Below are positions 8,638 to 16,468 of a DNA stretch of 61,597 nucleotides, in pieces (position 1 is the first letter of the stretch; the number at the start of each line of letters is the position of its first letter). The notes under the pieces are model-generated. The model was not told the origin of the DNA and did no database searches. It saw nothing but the letters and a program-made list of their open reading frames with translations. The stretch is taken from positions 2,453 to 64,049 of the forward strand of contig NZ_LQMT02000009.1 in assembly GCF_001620365.2 (NCBI RefSeq). The letters run 5' to 3'. The translations under genes and the position numbers were made by a program. Origin of the DNA: Amycolatopsis keratiniphila subsp. keratiniphila. GTDB lineage: Bacteria > Actinomycetota > Actinomycetes > Mycobacteriales > Pseudonocardiaceae.

Positions 8638-9868
8638 GCCCGGCCCGGCTCGCGGACCACCGCGAGCCGGCGAACGGCTCGCCGGCGCGGTGTTCGTTGA
8701 CCCGGACCGTCGCGCAGGCGAGCCGTGCCGCGACTTCGGCGGCGTGTTCCTCGTCCGCGCCCCACACCGATCCGCACAAGCCGGGCGCCGTGGCGTTCGC
8801 GAGCCCGACGGCTTCGTCCACTGTGGAGCATCGGACGACCGGAAGCACCGGCCCGAACTGCTCCTCGGTCACCACCCGCATCCCGTCGTGCGCCTCGGCG
8901 AGGATCGCCGGTGCGAAGAAGTACCCCGGCCCGTCGAGCGGTCCGCCGGTGACGATCCGCGCGCCGCTCGCCCGTGCCTCGTCGGTGAGACCGATGACGC
9001 GGTCGTGGCGTGGCCGGTTGTTCACCGGCCCGATCTGCGTTCCCGGCGTCCTTCCGTCGCCCACCACGACTTCCGCCGCCATGGCCGCCAGCGCCTCGAC
9101 GACGCCGTCGTAGACCGGCCCGACGGCGTAGACCCGCTCGACCGCCACACCGATCTGGCCGCAGTTGGCGAAGGCGCTCCAGAAGAGCCGTTCCGCGATG
9201 GCGGCCGGGTCGGTGCCGGGCAGGACGATCGCGGGGTCGTTGCCGCCCAGTTCGAGCGCCAGCTGCCGCCATTCCGGCGCGGCCGCCATCCGCTTCCCGG
9301 TTTCGGCCGAGCCGGTGAAGGCGACCTGCCGGATCGCGGGATGGGCGATGAGGAGCTCGCCGAGGGGATCCTGGCCGGTGAGCACGGTCAGCACGCCCGG
9401 CGGCAGCACCTCCGCCAGCATCCGCCCGAGGTGCAGCGTGGTCAGCGGCGTGCGCGGCGAAGGCTTGAGCACCACCGTGTTCCCCGCGGCGAACGCCGAT
9501 GCGAGCATCGCGACGGCCAGCTGCACGGGGAAGTTCCACGACGTGATCGCGGCGACCGGCCCTTCGGCCGCGACTCGGGATTCGGTCCGAGACCCGGCGA
9601 AATGCCGGAACCGCGCCGCCGCTCCGGCGAACTCGGCTTCGGCTTCGCGAAGCGGTTTCCCTTGCTCCTCGGTGAGAACGGGGGCCAGCACGGGCGCGGC
9701 CTCCTCGACGACGACCGCGCACGACATCAAGGCCGCGCGCCGGTCCGCCGCGCGCCAAGCGGGGGAGGCGACCTCCGCCGCGCGTACCGCTTTGTCGACC
9801 TCGGCGGGCCCGCAGTCGGGGACGGTCGTGATCCGTTGTCCGGTGGCGGGATCCTCGACGGCGAGCAT
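8627..9868 (-). CDS. Aldehyde dehydrogenase-like protein lacking the catalytic cysteine
   Basis: ALDH-fold protein of 413 aa, shorter than the usual 450-490. The NAD-binding parts are present: TSWNFPVQLAVAMLASAFAAGNTVVLKPSP, VAFTGSAETGKRM, and the general-base Glu206 in LALELGGND. At the active site, where families read N-S-G-Q-x-C, this protein has N-C-G-Q-I-G: residue 240 is Gly (codon GGT) and a Cys sits four residues earlier. The C-terminus stops after EPFAGSRWSASRAG, about 25 residues early, where the gene runs into the convergent membrane-protein gene. The start ATG at 9868 has AGGAGG three bases upstream. Probably non-catalytic or decaying. Confidence 0.85.
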   Translation of the reverse strand: MLAVEDPATGQRITTVPDCGPAEVDKAVRAAEVASPAWRAADRRAALMSCAVVVEEAAPVLAPVLTEEQGKPLREAEAEFAGAAARFRHFAGSRTESRVAAEGPVAAITSWNFPVQLAVAMLASAFAAGNTVVLKPSPRTPLTTLHLGRMLAEVLPPGVLTVLTGQDPLGELLIAHPAIRQVAFTGSAETGKRMAAAPEWRQLALELGGNDPAIVLPGTDPAAIAERLFWSAFANCGQIGVAVERVYAVGPVYDGVVEALAAMAAEVVVGDGRTPGTQIGPVNNRPRHDRVIGLTDEARASGARIVTGGPLDGPGYFFAPAILAEAHDGMRVVTEEQFGPVLPVVRCSTVDEAVGLANATAPGLCGSVWGADEEHAAEVAARLACATVRVNEHRAGEPFAGSRWSASRAGLTE

Positions 9869-9990
9869 GGTCCTCCTCGGTGGAAGGAAAAGTGCCGGCT
9901 CACCAGCGTAGCGTCGATGATCGACTGGCGGTTCCGGCGAAAAGGCGAAAGACGGCCCTCCCGCCGCGTGGCGCACGTCACCGACAGTGC

Positions 9991-10017
9991 TGTCACGTCC
10001 GCGCGGGCCGCCTCGTC
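9991..10017 (+). promoter_or_regulatory. ECF41-type promoter of the CMD gene
   Basis: TGTCACG (9991-9997), a 16-base spacer and CGTC (10014-10017) match the promoter described for ECF41 sigma factors (TGTCACA-N16-CGTC) with one mismatch. It lies 34 bases before the ATG of the carboxymuconolactone decarboxylase gene, whose convergent neighbour encodes an ECF41 sigma factor. The motif match is seen; use of the promoter is inferred. Confidence 0.75.
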
Positions 10018-10051
10018 CAGTCGGTGAACGCACTCGCACGAGGAGGACACC

Positions 10052-10618
10052 ATGCCGCGCATTCCCGCCGTGAAGACCGCCGAAGCCGGTTTCCTGCTGA
10101 AGCTGTTCTACAAGTTCGCAGGCAAGCGTTTCGGCGCCGTGCCCGAGCCGATGGCCGTCTACGCGCACCACCCGGCCCTGCTGCGGGCGAACGGCATGCA
10201 CGAGATGATGGCGGAGAAGGCCAGCAAGACACTGCCGTCGAACGTGCGCGAGCTGGCCGTGTACCGCGTCGCGACCCAGCTCGGCTGCTCGTGGTGCATC
10301 GACTTCGGGACCATGCTGCAGCTGCACGAGGGTCTCGACATCGAACGGCTGAAGAACATCGACGACTACGCGAAGTCGCCCGCTTTCACCGACCAGGAAC
10401 GGCTCGCGCTCGCATACGCCGACGCGATGACCGCGAGCCCGGTGACCGCCACCGACGAGCAGGTCGCCGAACTGGAACGCGAATTCGGCCGCAAGGGCGT
10501 CATCGAGCTGACCTACCAGATCGGCCTCGAGAACATGCGTGCCCGGATGAACAGCGCGCTGGACATCACCGCGCAGGGCTTCACCTCGGGCGATGCCTGC
10601 AAGATCCCGCTTCCCTGA
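10052..10618 (+). CDS. Carboxymuconolactone decarboxylase family protein (AhpD-like)
   Basis: Protein of 188 aa with the CMD fold. The redox pair CxxC is at residues 79-82 (QLGCSWCIDFG), and ELAVYRVATQLG and ERLALAYADAMTASPVTATDEQVAELE are typical of the CMD/AhpD superfamily. Members with CxxC are usually thiol-dependent peroxidases rather than lactone decarboxylases. AGGAGG stands six bases before the ATG. The gene is convergent with an ECF41 sigma factor, and CMD proteins are one of the classical targets and genomic partners of ECF41 factors. An ECF41-type promoter precedes it (9991-10017). It likely serves oxidative or electrophile stress defence. Confidence 0.9.
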   Translation: MPRIPAVKTAEAGFLLKLFYKFAGKRFGAVPEPMAVYAHHPALLRANGMHEMMAEKASKTLPSNVRELAVYRVATQLGCSWCIDFGTMLQLHEGLDIERLKNIDDYAKSPAFTDQERLALAYADAMTASPVTATDEQVAELEREFGRKGVIELTYQIGLENMRARMNSALDITAQGFTSGDACKIPLP

Positions 10619-10624
10619 GATTCC

Positions 10625-10666
10625 CGCGTTTGGTCCTCTGAATGCGCATTCAGAGGACCAAACGCG
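10625..10666. terminator. Perfect 42-bp palindrome between convergent genes
   Basis: Two 21-bp arms with no loop are exact inverse complements (10625-10645 and 10646-10666; left arm begins CGCGTTTGGTCC). It fills nearly the whole gap between the CMD gene and the sigma-factor gene, so it can terminate both. No T-tract follows on either side. Confidence 0.8.
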
Positions 10667-10667
10667 G

Positions 10668-11606
10668 TCAGAGGCCGGCGCGGGTCCGCGCGGTGGTGAG
10701 CTTGTCCGGGTTCGCCATGTCGTAGATCGCCACGATCTTCCCGTCGCGGATGACGAACGCGTCGACGTGCTCGTCCAGCGCCCGGTACCGCTCGGAACCG
10801 GGCTGCGGCGGCAGATAGACCCCGAGGTCGCCGTTGACCAGCGCGAGCCTCGCCTTGTCCATCCCCGCCGGGTCGTACATCCGCATGAGGCCCTGGAACA
10901 GCCGGGTGACCTTGTCGAACCCGGCGACCGTGCGCACCGCGGTGCGTGCCTTGCCGCCACCGTCGCCGACGAGGACGACGTCGGGATGCAGGACCTCCGC
11001 CACCGCCTGGATGTCCCCGGTGAGCATCGCCGTCATGAACTTCTCGATGATCTGCTGCTGCTCGGCGAGCGCCGTCCGGGGCGGCGGATCGGCGTCGGCG
11101 ACCGCGCGCCTGCCGCGGGAACCGTGCTGGCGGGCGGCGTCCGTCGTGCAGCCGAGGATCTCGGCGATCTCGCCGAACGGCACCGAAAACGCGTCGTGCA
11201 GGACGAACGCGACCCGCTGCTCCGGCGTCAGCCGGTCGAGGACCACCATCGCGGCCATGCGCATGCCGTCGTCGCGGACGGCGACGGCCAGCGGGTCCTC
11301 CGACGAAGGGGTGCCCAGCGGGCCGAGGACCGGTTCGGGCAGCCATTCCCCGACGTACCGTTCGCGGCGCACCACCGCCGACCGCAGCCGGTCGAGGCAG
11401 ATCCGGCTGACGACGGTGGTCAGCCAGCCCTTGTGGTCTTCGATGGCCGCGCGGCGGCGTTCGTCCATGCCGCTCAGGCGCAGCCACGACTCCTGGACCG
11501 CGTCCTCGGCGTCGGACAGCGTGCCGGTGAGCCGGTAGGCGACCGACACCAGATGAGGCCGCAGCGCGGCGAAGTTCCCGGCGAGTTCGTCCAGGGCGGT
11601 GCTCAT
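10668..11606 (-). CDS. ECF41-family RNA polymerase sigma factor (SigJ-like)
   Basis: Sigma factor of 312 aa: sigma-2 (AYRLTGTLSDAEDAVQESWLRL), sigma-4 (LTPEQRVAFVLHDAFSVPFGEIAEILGCTTDAARQ) and a SnoaL-like C-terminal domain. The three ECF41 signatures are visible: WLPEP at residues 88-92 in the linker, DGGGK in the extension and NPDKL close to the C-terminus. In this family the fused SnoaL-like domain modulates activity in place of an anti-sigma factor. The ATG at 11606 gives a normal N-terminus (MSTALDELAG). It faces the CMD gene, its probable target, across a perfect palindrome. Confidence 0.93.
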   Translation of the reverse strand: MSTALDELAGNFAALRPHLVSVAYRLTGTLSDAEDAVQESWLRLSGMDERRRAAIEDHKGWLTTVVSRICLDRLRSAVVRRERYVGEWLPEPVLGPLGTPSSEDPLAVAVRDDGMRMAAMVVLDRLTPEQRVAFVLHDAFSVPFGEIAEILGCTTDAARQHGSRGRRAVADADPPPRTALAEQQQIIEKFMTAMLTGDIQAVAEVLHPDVVLVGDGGGKARTAVRTVAGFDKVTRLFQGLMRMYDPAGMDKARLALVNGDLGVYLPPQPGSERYRALDEHVDAFVIRDGKIVAIYDMANPDKLTTARTRAGL

Positions 11607-11651
11607 TCCCCGAGTGTGCCGCACAGCGCTCGGGGAGCGGGAACTAGAGTG

Positions 11652-13556
11652 ATGAGCGTGGCAGGACGGATTCGGGAGAGCGACATCGCGGAGGTGCGCG
11701 AGCGCAACCGGATCGACGAGGTCATCGGTGATTACGTGGCGCTGCGCAGCGCGGGCGGGGGCAGCCTGAAAGGGCTTTGCCCGTTTCACAACGAGAAGAC
11801 CCCGTCGTTCAACGTGCGCCCCACGCACGGCACCTTCCACTGCTTCGGCTGTGGCGAAGGCGGTGACGTGATCAAGTTCATCCAGAAGATGGACCTGATC
11901 TCGTTCGTGGAGGCCGTCGAGCGGCTCGCGGATCGCGTGGGTTTCCGGCTGACCTACGAGGGCGGTGGCGGAAGCGTCCAGCGTGATCGCGGCACCCGCG
12001 CCCGGCTGATCGAGGCACACCGCGCGGCCCAGGAGTTCTACGCCGAGCAGCTGCTCACCCCGGACGCGCGTGCGGCGCGGGACTTCCTGTCGGAACGGGG
12101 TTTCGACTCCGCCGCCGCGCAGACGTTCGGCTGCGGGTACGCGCCGGCGGGCTGGGACAAGCTCACCAAACATCTGCTCAACCGCGGGTTCGAGGTCAAG
12201 GAACTGCTCACGGCCGGGCTGGCCAAGGAGGGGCAGCGCGGGCCGATGGACCGGTTCAACCGGCGGCTGCTGTGGCCCATCCGCGACGTCGGCAACGAGG
12301 TGGTCGGGTTCGGCGCGCGGCGCCTGTACGACGACGACCGCGTCTCGGCGAAGTACCTGAACACCGCGGAATCGCCGATCTACAAGAAGTCGCAGGTGAT
12401 GTTCGGCCTCGACCTGGCCAAACGCGAGATCGCGAAGCGGCACCAGGTCGTCGTCGTCGAGGGCTACACCGACGTGATGGCGATGCACGCCGCCGGGGTC
12501 CCGACGGCCGTCGCGTCGTCGGGGACGGCGTTCGGCGAGGACCACATGAAGGTCCTCCGGCGGCTGATGATGGACGACGACGCCTTCCGCGGCGAAGTGA
12601 TCTTCACCTTCGACGGTGACGAAGCCGGCCAGAAGGCGGCGTTGAAGGCCTTCGAAGGCGACCAGACCTTCGCCGGGCAGACCTACATCGCGGTCGCCCC
12701 CGACGGCATGGACCCGTGCGAACTGCGGCTCGCGAAGGGCGACACCGCGGTGCGCGACCTGGTCGCGCGGCGGATCCCGCTGTTCGAGTTCGCGATCAAG
12801 AGCATGCTCAAGGCCTTCGACCTCGACTCCGTCGACGGCCAGGTCGCCGCCCTGCAGAAAACCGTCCCGCTGGTGGCGGGGATCAAGGACCGTGCCAGCC
12901 GGGACGGTTACGCGTCGAAACTCGCCTGGTGGGTGGGCTGGCAGGACGCGGCGCAGGTGGTGAACCGGGTGCGCGGCAGCGCCGGGGCGGCGGCGAAACG
13001 CTCCGCCACCGTCGAGGTCCGGCGGCCCGCCGCCGCGACCACCGCCACCGCCGAAGAGGACCTGCCCCGGCCCGCGCCCGGCGACCCGCGGTTCATCGCG
13101 CAGCGCGAGGCGCTCAAGGCGGCCCTGCAGCAGCCGATGCTCGCCGGAGCCGAGTACGACGCACTGCCCGAGGACGCGTTCACCCATCCGGTTTACGTCG
13201 CCATCCACAAGGCGCTGCTGTCCGCCGGGGGAGCGGGCTCCGGGCTGACCGGGCCCGCCCTGCTCGACGCGGCCGCCCCGCACTGCCCGCAGGGCACGGT
13301 GCGGCGGGTGCTGAGCGAGCTTTCGGTGGAACCGTTGCGCGCCAAGGGCGAAGTCGACTCGCGCTACATCTCCGCGCAGCTCGCGGCGGTACAGGAAAGC
13401 CTGGTCGGCCGCCAGATCAACGAGATCAAGTCGAAGCTCCAGCGGCTTTCCCCGGTCGAGGCGCCGGACGACTACCGCGCGCTGTTCGGCGACCTCGTCG
13501 CGCTCGAGCAGTACCGGAAGGCGCTGAAGGAACAGGCCATCGGCGGATTGGACTGA
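11652..13556 (+). CDS. dnaG: DNA primase
   Basis: Replicative primase of 634 aa that makes RNA primers for DNA polymerase III. Zinc ligands are C43, H46, C64 and C67 (CPFHNEKTPSF and FHCFGCGEGGD). The Toprim domain shows VVVVEGYTDVMAMHAAGV and the acidic FTFDGDEAGQKAALKAF. The C-terminal ~150 residues form the helicase-binding part, after a proline/alanine-rich linker near residues 450-475. ATG 11652 is taken; GTG 11658 is also in frame. GGGAGCGGG lies about 12 bases upstream. The next gene starts 2 bp after the stop. Confidence 0.97.
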   Translation: MSVAGRIRESDIAEVRERNRIDEVIGDYVALRSAGGGSLKGLCPFHNEKTPSFNVRPTHGTFHCFGCGEGGDVIKFIQKMDLISFVEAVERLADRVGFRLTYEGGGGSVQRDRGTRARLIEAHRAAQEFYAEQLLTPDARAARDFLSERGFDSAAAQTFGCGYAPAGWDKLTKHLLNRGFEVKELLTAGLAKEGQRGPMDRFNRRLLWPIRDVGNEVVGFGARRLYDDDRVSAKYLNTAESPIYKKSQVMFGLDLAKREIAKRHQVVVVEGYTDVMAMHAAGVPTAVASSGTAFGEDHMKVLRRLMMDDDAFRGEVIFTFDGDEAGQKAALKAFEGDQTFAGQTYIAVAPDGMDPCELRLAKGDTAVRDLVARRIPLFEFAIKSMLKAFDLDSVDGQVAALQKTVPLVAGIKDRASRDGYASKLAWWVGWQDAAQVVNRVRGSAGAAAKRSATVEVRRPAAATTATAEEDLPRPAPGDPRFIAQREALKAALQQPMLAGAEYDALPEDAFTHPVYVAIHKALLSAGGAGSGLTGPALLDAAAPHCPQGTVRRVLSELSVEPLRAKGEVDSRYISAQLAAVQESLVGRQINEIKSKLQRLSPVEAPDDYRALFGDLVALEQYRKALKEQAIGGLD

Positions 13557-13558
13557 GC

Positions 13559-14071
13559 ATGGGCTGGCTGCGTCACCTGCTGGGTGACCGTGTCCCGGCG
13601 GATTTCGACGGCTCGCTGGACGACGGCGAGCACGTCGTCGGGAGCGCGGCTGTCGAAGGCGGCGGATATCTGCTGGTCACGCCGCTGGGACTGTGGATCC
13701 CGGGCCCGCGCCGGGTCGGCTGGCATCTGGTCGGCAAGGCGGCGTGGTCCAGCGGGGTGCTGACCCTGACCGAATCCGAGGAGACCGGCATGGCGGGGGA
13801 CGCCGTGCTGCTGGCCGACAAGACCCCGGTCCGGTTCGAGCTCGGCCGGCCCGGCAAGGTCCCGATCCTCGTGCGGCAGCGGGTCGACGGCTCGGTCCGC
13901 GGGCGGTACCGCAAGGACCTCGGGACCGGGGGAGCGTGGTTCGTCGAACGCAAGGTCCCCGGTCAGGACGGCACGGTGCTGCAGGTGCGGCCCGATCCGG
14001 GCACCGACGTCGACCTGGTCAAGGCGATCGCCGAGGAAGCGGCCAGGAAGCTGGCGAAGCCGGACAGCTAG
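13559..14071 (+). CDS. Conserved hypothetical protein downstream of dnaG
   Basis: Protein of 170 aa with no family I can name. It has no signal peptide or membrane helix. The sequence is rich in beta-type segments (GEHVVGSAAVEGGGYLLVTPLGLWIPGP, TPVRFELGRPGKVPILVRQRVDG), ending in a basic helix (LVKAIAEEAARKLAKP). It begins 2 bp after the dnaG stop, so it is almost certainly in the dnaG transcript and may be a PH-like beta-barrel protein. That fold is a guess from the spacing of hydrophobic strands. Confidence 0.8.
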   Translation: MGWLRHLLGDRVPADFDGSLDDGEHVVGSAAVEGGGYLLVTPLGLWIPGPRRVGWHLVGKAAWSSGVLTLTESEETGMAGDAVLLADKTPVRFELGRPGKVPILVRQRVDGSVRGRYRKDLGTGGAWFVERKVPGQDGTVLQVRPDPGTDVDLVKAIAEEAARKLAKPDS

Positions 14072-14087
14072 CAGTACGCTCGTACTG
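14072..14087. promoter_or_regulatory. Palindrome at the tam start, possible operator and -10
   Basis: CAGTACGCTCGTACTG is an inverted repeat of 6-bp arms around GCTC, and its last base is the G of the tam GTG start. It contains TACGCT (14075-14080), a fit to the actinobacterial -10 TANNNT placed six bases before the start codon. It could therefore be a promoter and operator for a leaderless tam message. Confidence 0.45.
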
Positions 14088-14851
14088 TGTGGGATCCGGT
14101 CAAGTACCTCGACTACGCCGACCTACGGGCCCGGCCGTTCCACGACCTCGTCGCGCGGATACCGGCCGAGGCGCCCCGTCGCGTCGTCGACCTCGGCTGC
14201 GGCCCGGGGAATCTGACCGCCGGCCTGGCGGAACGCTGGCCGGACGCGATCATCGAGGCGAGCGACAGTTCACCCGAAATGGTCGAAGCCGCGCGATCAC
14301 GAGGTGTCGACGCGCGAGTACTGGACGTCAACGACTGGGTGCCCGAGCCGGACACCGACGTGGTCATCTCGAACGCCGTGCTCCAGTGGGTCCCGGAACA
14401 CCGTGAGCTGCTCCGCCGCTGGGTGGACCTCCTGCCGTCCGGGGCGACCCTCGCGTTCCAGGTCCCCGGCAACTTCGACGCCCCTTCGCACGCCCTGACC
14501 CGTGCCCTCGCGCGCACCGGCGAGTGGGCTCCGCGCCTCGCCGGCGTCGTCCTGCGCGAGAACGAGGCCGTCGACAGCCCGCTCGGCTACGGGACCCTAC
14601 TCGCCGACGCGGGCTGCGCCGTCGACGCCTGGGAGACGACGTACCTGCAGCGGCTGTCCGGGGAGGACGCCGTACTCGAATGGATCACCGGCACCGCGCT
14701 GCGACCGGTCAAGGAGGTCCTCCACGGGGAGGACTGGGACCGCTTCCGCGCCCAGCTCGCACGCAAGCTGGACGAGGCCTACCCGCCGCGCCCCGACGGG
14801 ACCACCTGGTTCGAGTTCCGGCGGATCTTCGTGGTCGCCGTCGTGGCCTGA
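14087..14851 (+). CDS. tam: Trans-aconitate 2-methyltransferase
   Basis: SAM-dependent methyltransferase of 254 aa. It would methylate trans-aconitate, a by-product that inhibits aconitase. The N-terminus MWDPVKYLDYADLRARPFHDL is typical of the family. Motif I is VVDLGCGPGNLT, followed by the acidic IEASDSSPEMVE and VISNAVLQWVPEH. The GTG start lies only 15 bp after the previous stop and has no Shine-Dalgarno. A palindrome with a -10-like hexamer sits directly on it, so a separate leaderless transcript is possible. Confidence 0.9.
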   Translation: MWDPVKYLDYADLRARPFHDLVARIPAEAPRRVVDLGCGPGNLTAGLAERWPDAIIEASDSSPEMVEAARSRGVDARVLDVNDWVPEPDTDVVISNAVLQWVPEHRELLRRWVDLLPSGATLAFQVPGNFDAPSHALTRALARTGEWAPRLAGVVLRENEAVDSPLGYGTLLADAGCAVDAWETTYLQRLSGEDAVLEWITGTALRPVKEVLHGEDWDRFRAQLARKLDEAYPPRPDGTTWFEFRRIFVVAVVA

Positions 14852-14863
14852 CGCGGCGGAGGG

Positions 14864-15043
14864 TCAGCGCTGAGGCCGCCCGAACCGCTCACCGACCTTG
14901 GCGCGAGCGACCCCGGCGGCGCCCTGCACCATGGGGTGGTCGGCGACCTTGCGGTAGGTCCGCACGATCTGCTCGTACCGCCCGCGGCCGGCCTTCGCGC
15001 CCAGCACATAGCCCGCGGCCGCACCCAGCAGGAACATCTTCAT
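14864..15043 (-). CDS. Small YtxH-like membrane-anchored protein
   Basis: Protein of 59 aa. It opens with a glycine/alanine-rich hydrophobic segment (FLLGAAAGYVLGAKAGR, about residues 4-20) typical of YtxH-like small proteins and continues as a basic soluble helix (GRYEQIVRTYRKVADHPMVQG). Function unknown; similar short proteins are widespread in actinobacteria. The ATG at 15043 is preceded by GGGAGGCG at about ten bases. An internal ATG at 15037 is an alternative start. It is convergent with tam. Confidence 0.75.
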   Translation of the reverse strand: MKMFLLGAAAGYVLGAKAGRGRYEQIVRTYRKVADHPMVQGAAGVARAKVGERFGRPQR

Positions 15044-15207
15044 CCGAGTCCACGCCTCCCGTTCGATCTTGCTCCGGCTGTCATTGTCCCTCAAAACGCG
15101 AGCTTGACGAGGTGATGTCGAAAGTGGGGGGTGGGTGCACGGCCGCCGGAGGGCATGGGCTAAAGTTCTCTCATCGGTCGGAGCGATCCGGCCGGTACGG
15201 AGCACGA

Positions 15208-15280
15208 TCCCCTGTAGCTCAACTGGCAGAGCATTCGGCTGTTAACCGGAGGGTTCTTGGTTCGAGTCCAAGCGGGGGAG
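15208..15280 (+). tRNA. tRNA-Asn (GTT)
   Basis: A 73-nt cloverleaf without encoded CCA. The acceptor stem TCCCCTG pairs with CGGGGGA (one G-T), the D arm is GCTCAACTGGCAGAGC, the anticodon GTT is at 15241-15243, and the T arm is CTTGGTTCGAGTCCAAG. A hairpin terminator follows at 15285-15309. Confidence 0.96.
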
Positions 15281-15284
15281 CACA

Positions 15285-15309
15285 AGGCCCAGGTCATCGA
15301 CCTGGGCCT
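15285..15309 (+). terminator. Rho-independent terminator after tRNA-Asn
   Basis: GGCCCAGGTC and GACCTGGGCC form a 10-bp stem around a short ATC-type loop and are followed by TTCTTCGT, a weak T-run. It starts five bases after the tRNA. Confidence 0.8.
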
Positions 15310-15378
15310 TCTTCGTGTCCGGACGGGGCGCTCGCAGACCGTCAACCGCCGCGGCTTCAGCGCAACGAGCCGTGCAGC

Positions 15379-15708
15379 GTGACGGCGGATCGGGAGTACT
15401 TGGTGGACAGCTTCCGGACGGGATCGGATGCCGAGCAGTCGTTCTGCTGGAGCATCGAATTACCTGAGCTGACTGCTGAAGAGGCATCGCAAGCGGTCTC
15501 GGCCATCAAGGGTGCAGGGTTGGCTTCTGATCCACTACTTGTCGACCCGGCTGTCTTCCTGACCCTTCATCTGGATCGTGAATCAGTCGAAACTCTTTTG
15601 GCTGGCTTGGCCGTAGGTCCTGCCAACGCGGTCAGCGACAGTCTGAAGGAATCGTTCGAAGAGTGGTTGGCTTGGCGCGGCGCGGACCCGGCCAGTGACG
15701 GTGAATAG
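15379..15708 (+). CDS. Hypothetical protein, low-GC orphan
   Basis: Short acidic protein of 109 aa from the GTG at 15379. I do not recognise a family. It has no signal peptide; it contains a Trp/Glu-rich part (QSFCWSIELPELTAEEASQAVSAIKGAG) and ends in DSLKESFEEWLAWRGADPASDGE. Codon use differs from the neighbours, with many A/T third positions (for example CTTTTGGCTGGCTTG), which suggests recent transfer. It lies just downstream of tRNA-Asn. No Shine-Dalgarno is visible, and start and reality are moderately certain. Confidence 0.55.
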   Translation: MTADREYLVDSFRTGSDAEQSFCWSIELPELTAEEASQAVSAIKGAGLASDPLLVDPAVFLTLHLDRESVETLLAGLAVGPANAVSDSLKESFEEWLAWRGADPASDGE

Positions 15709-15898
15709 TTCGGTTGGGTGATGGAGGCCGTGGTCGCCTGGTATCGGCGCCGTCGTCGTGAGACGACAGAGGACACCCGAATGACTGATTCTCTTGGGAA
15801 CTATCGCTATTCGGCGACTCTGGAAATCAAAATAGGGGCTGCGGGTTTCGCAACGGCCGGAAACCGACCCAGTCGCCTACCGGAAGGCCCGAAAAGAC

Positions 15899-16438
15899 GT
15901 GTCCAACCTCCGCGTAATGGCCACTCTCTGCTCGGCAGCGCTGGTCGCCGGCCTGCTGACCGCCCAGCCGGCCTCGGCGGCGATCGAGTCGCCCATTGTC
16001 AGCGCGCTGAACGGCCAGTGCCTCGACGCGCACGGCAACGGGGCCAAGGTCACTCCCAATGGCGCGCCGGCGATCCAGTGGCCCTGCCATGGGGACACCA
16101 ACCAGCTCTGGCACTTCTCCCAGGACTTCAACCGGGAGAACACCTTCCGGCTCCAGGTCGGAAGCGGGAACTCCAAGTGCCTTGACGTACCCGGCAAGAG
16201 CAGCGCGGCCGGGGCCGAACTCCACCTCTGGGACTGCCAATCCGACTCCGGCGGCAGCCAGTTGTGGCAGTTCCGCCACATCCGTTCCGAGAACGGCTGG
16301 CACTACCACTACATCCAGAACATTCGGTCCGGTAAGTGCCTGGACATCCCTGGCGGCTCCGTTCGTAGCGGGGTCCAGCTCATCCAGTGGCCGTGCAGCC
16401 TCGCGGCGCGCAACCAGGTCTGGCGCAACCGGGCCTGA
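15899..16438 (+). CDS. Secreted ricin-type (R-type) lectin
   Basis: Exported protein of 179 aa. The signal peptide runs over residues 1-28 (hydrophobic core ATLCSAALVAGLLTAQ, cleavage after ASA). The mature part is one beta-trefoil RICIN domain of three repeats, each with a Cys pair and a QLW/QVW-type end: GQCLDAHGNGAKV to TNQLWHF, SKCLDVPGKSS to SQLWQF, GKCLDIPGGSV to NQVWRN. The family binds galactose or xylan-type sugars; a free-standing domain without an attached hydrolase suggests adhesion or recognition. The GTG start at 15899 has GGAAGG about 11 bases upstream. Confidence 0.88.
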   Translation: MSNLRVMATLCSAALVAGLLTAQPASAAIESPIVSALNGQCLDAHGNGAKVTPNGAPAIQWPCHGDTNQLWHFSQDFNRENTFRLQVGSGNSKCLDVPGKSSAAGAELHLWDCQSDSGGSQLWQFRHIRSENGWHYHYIQNIRSGKCLDIPGGSVRSGVQLIQWPCSLAARNQVWRNRA

Positions 16439-16468
16439 CCAGAGCCCGCCCTACCCGTCCTCATCAGA

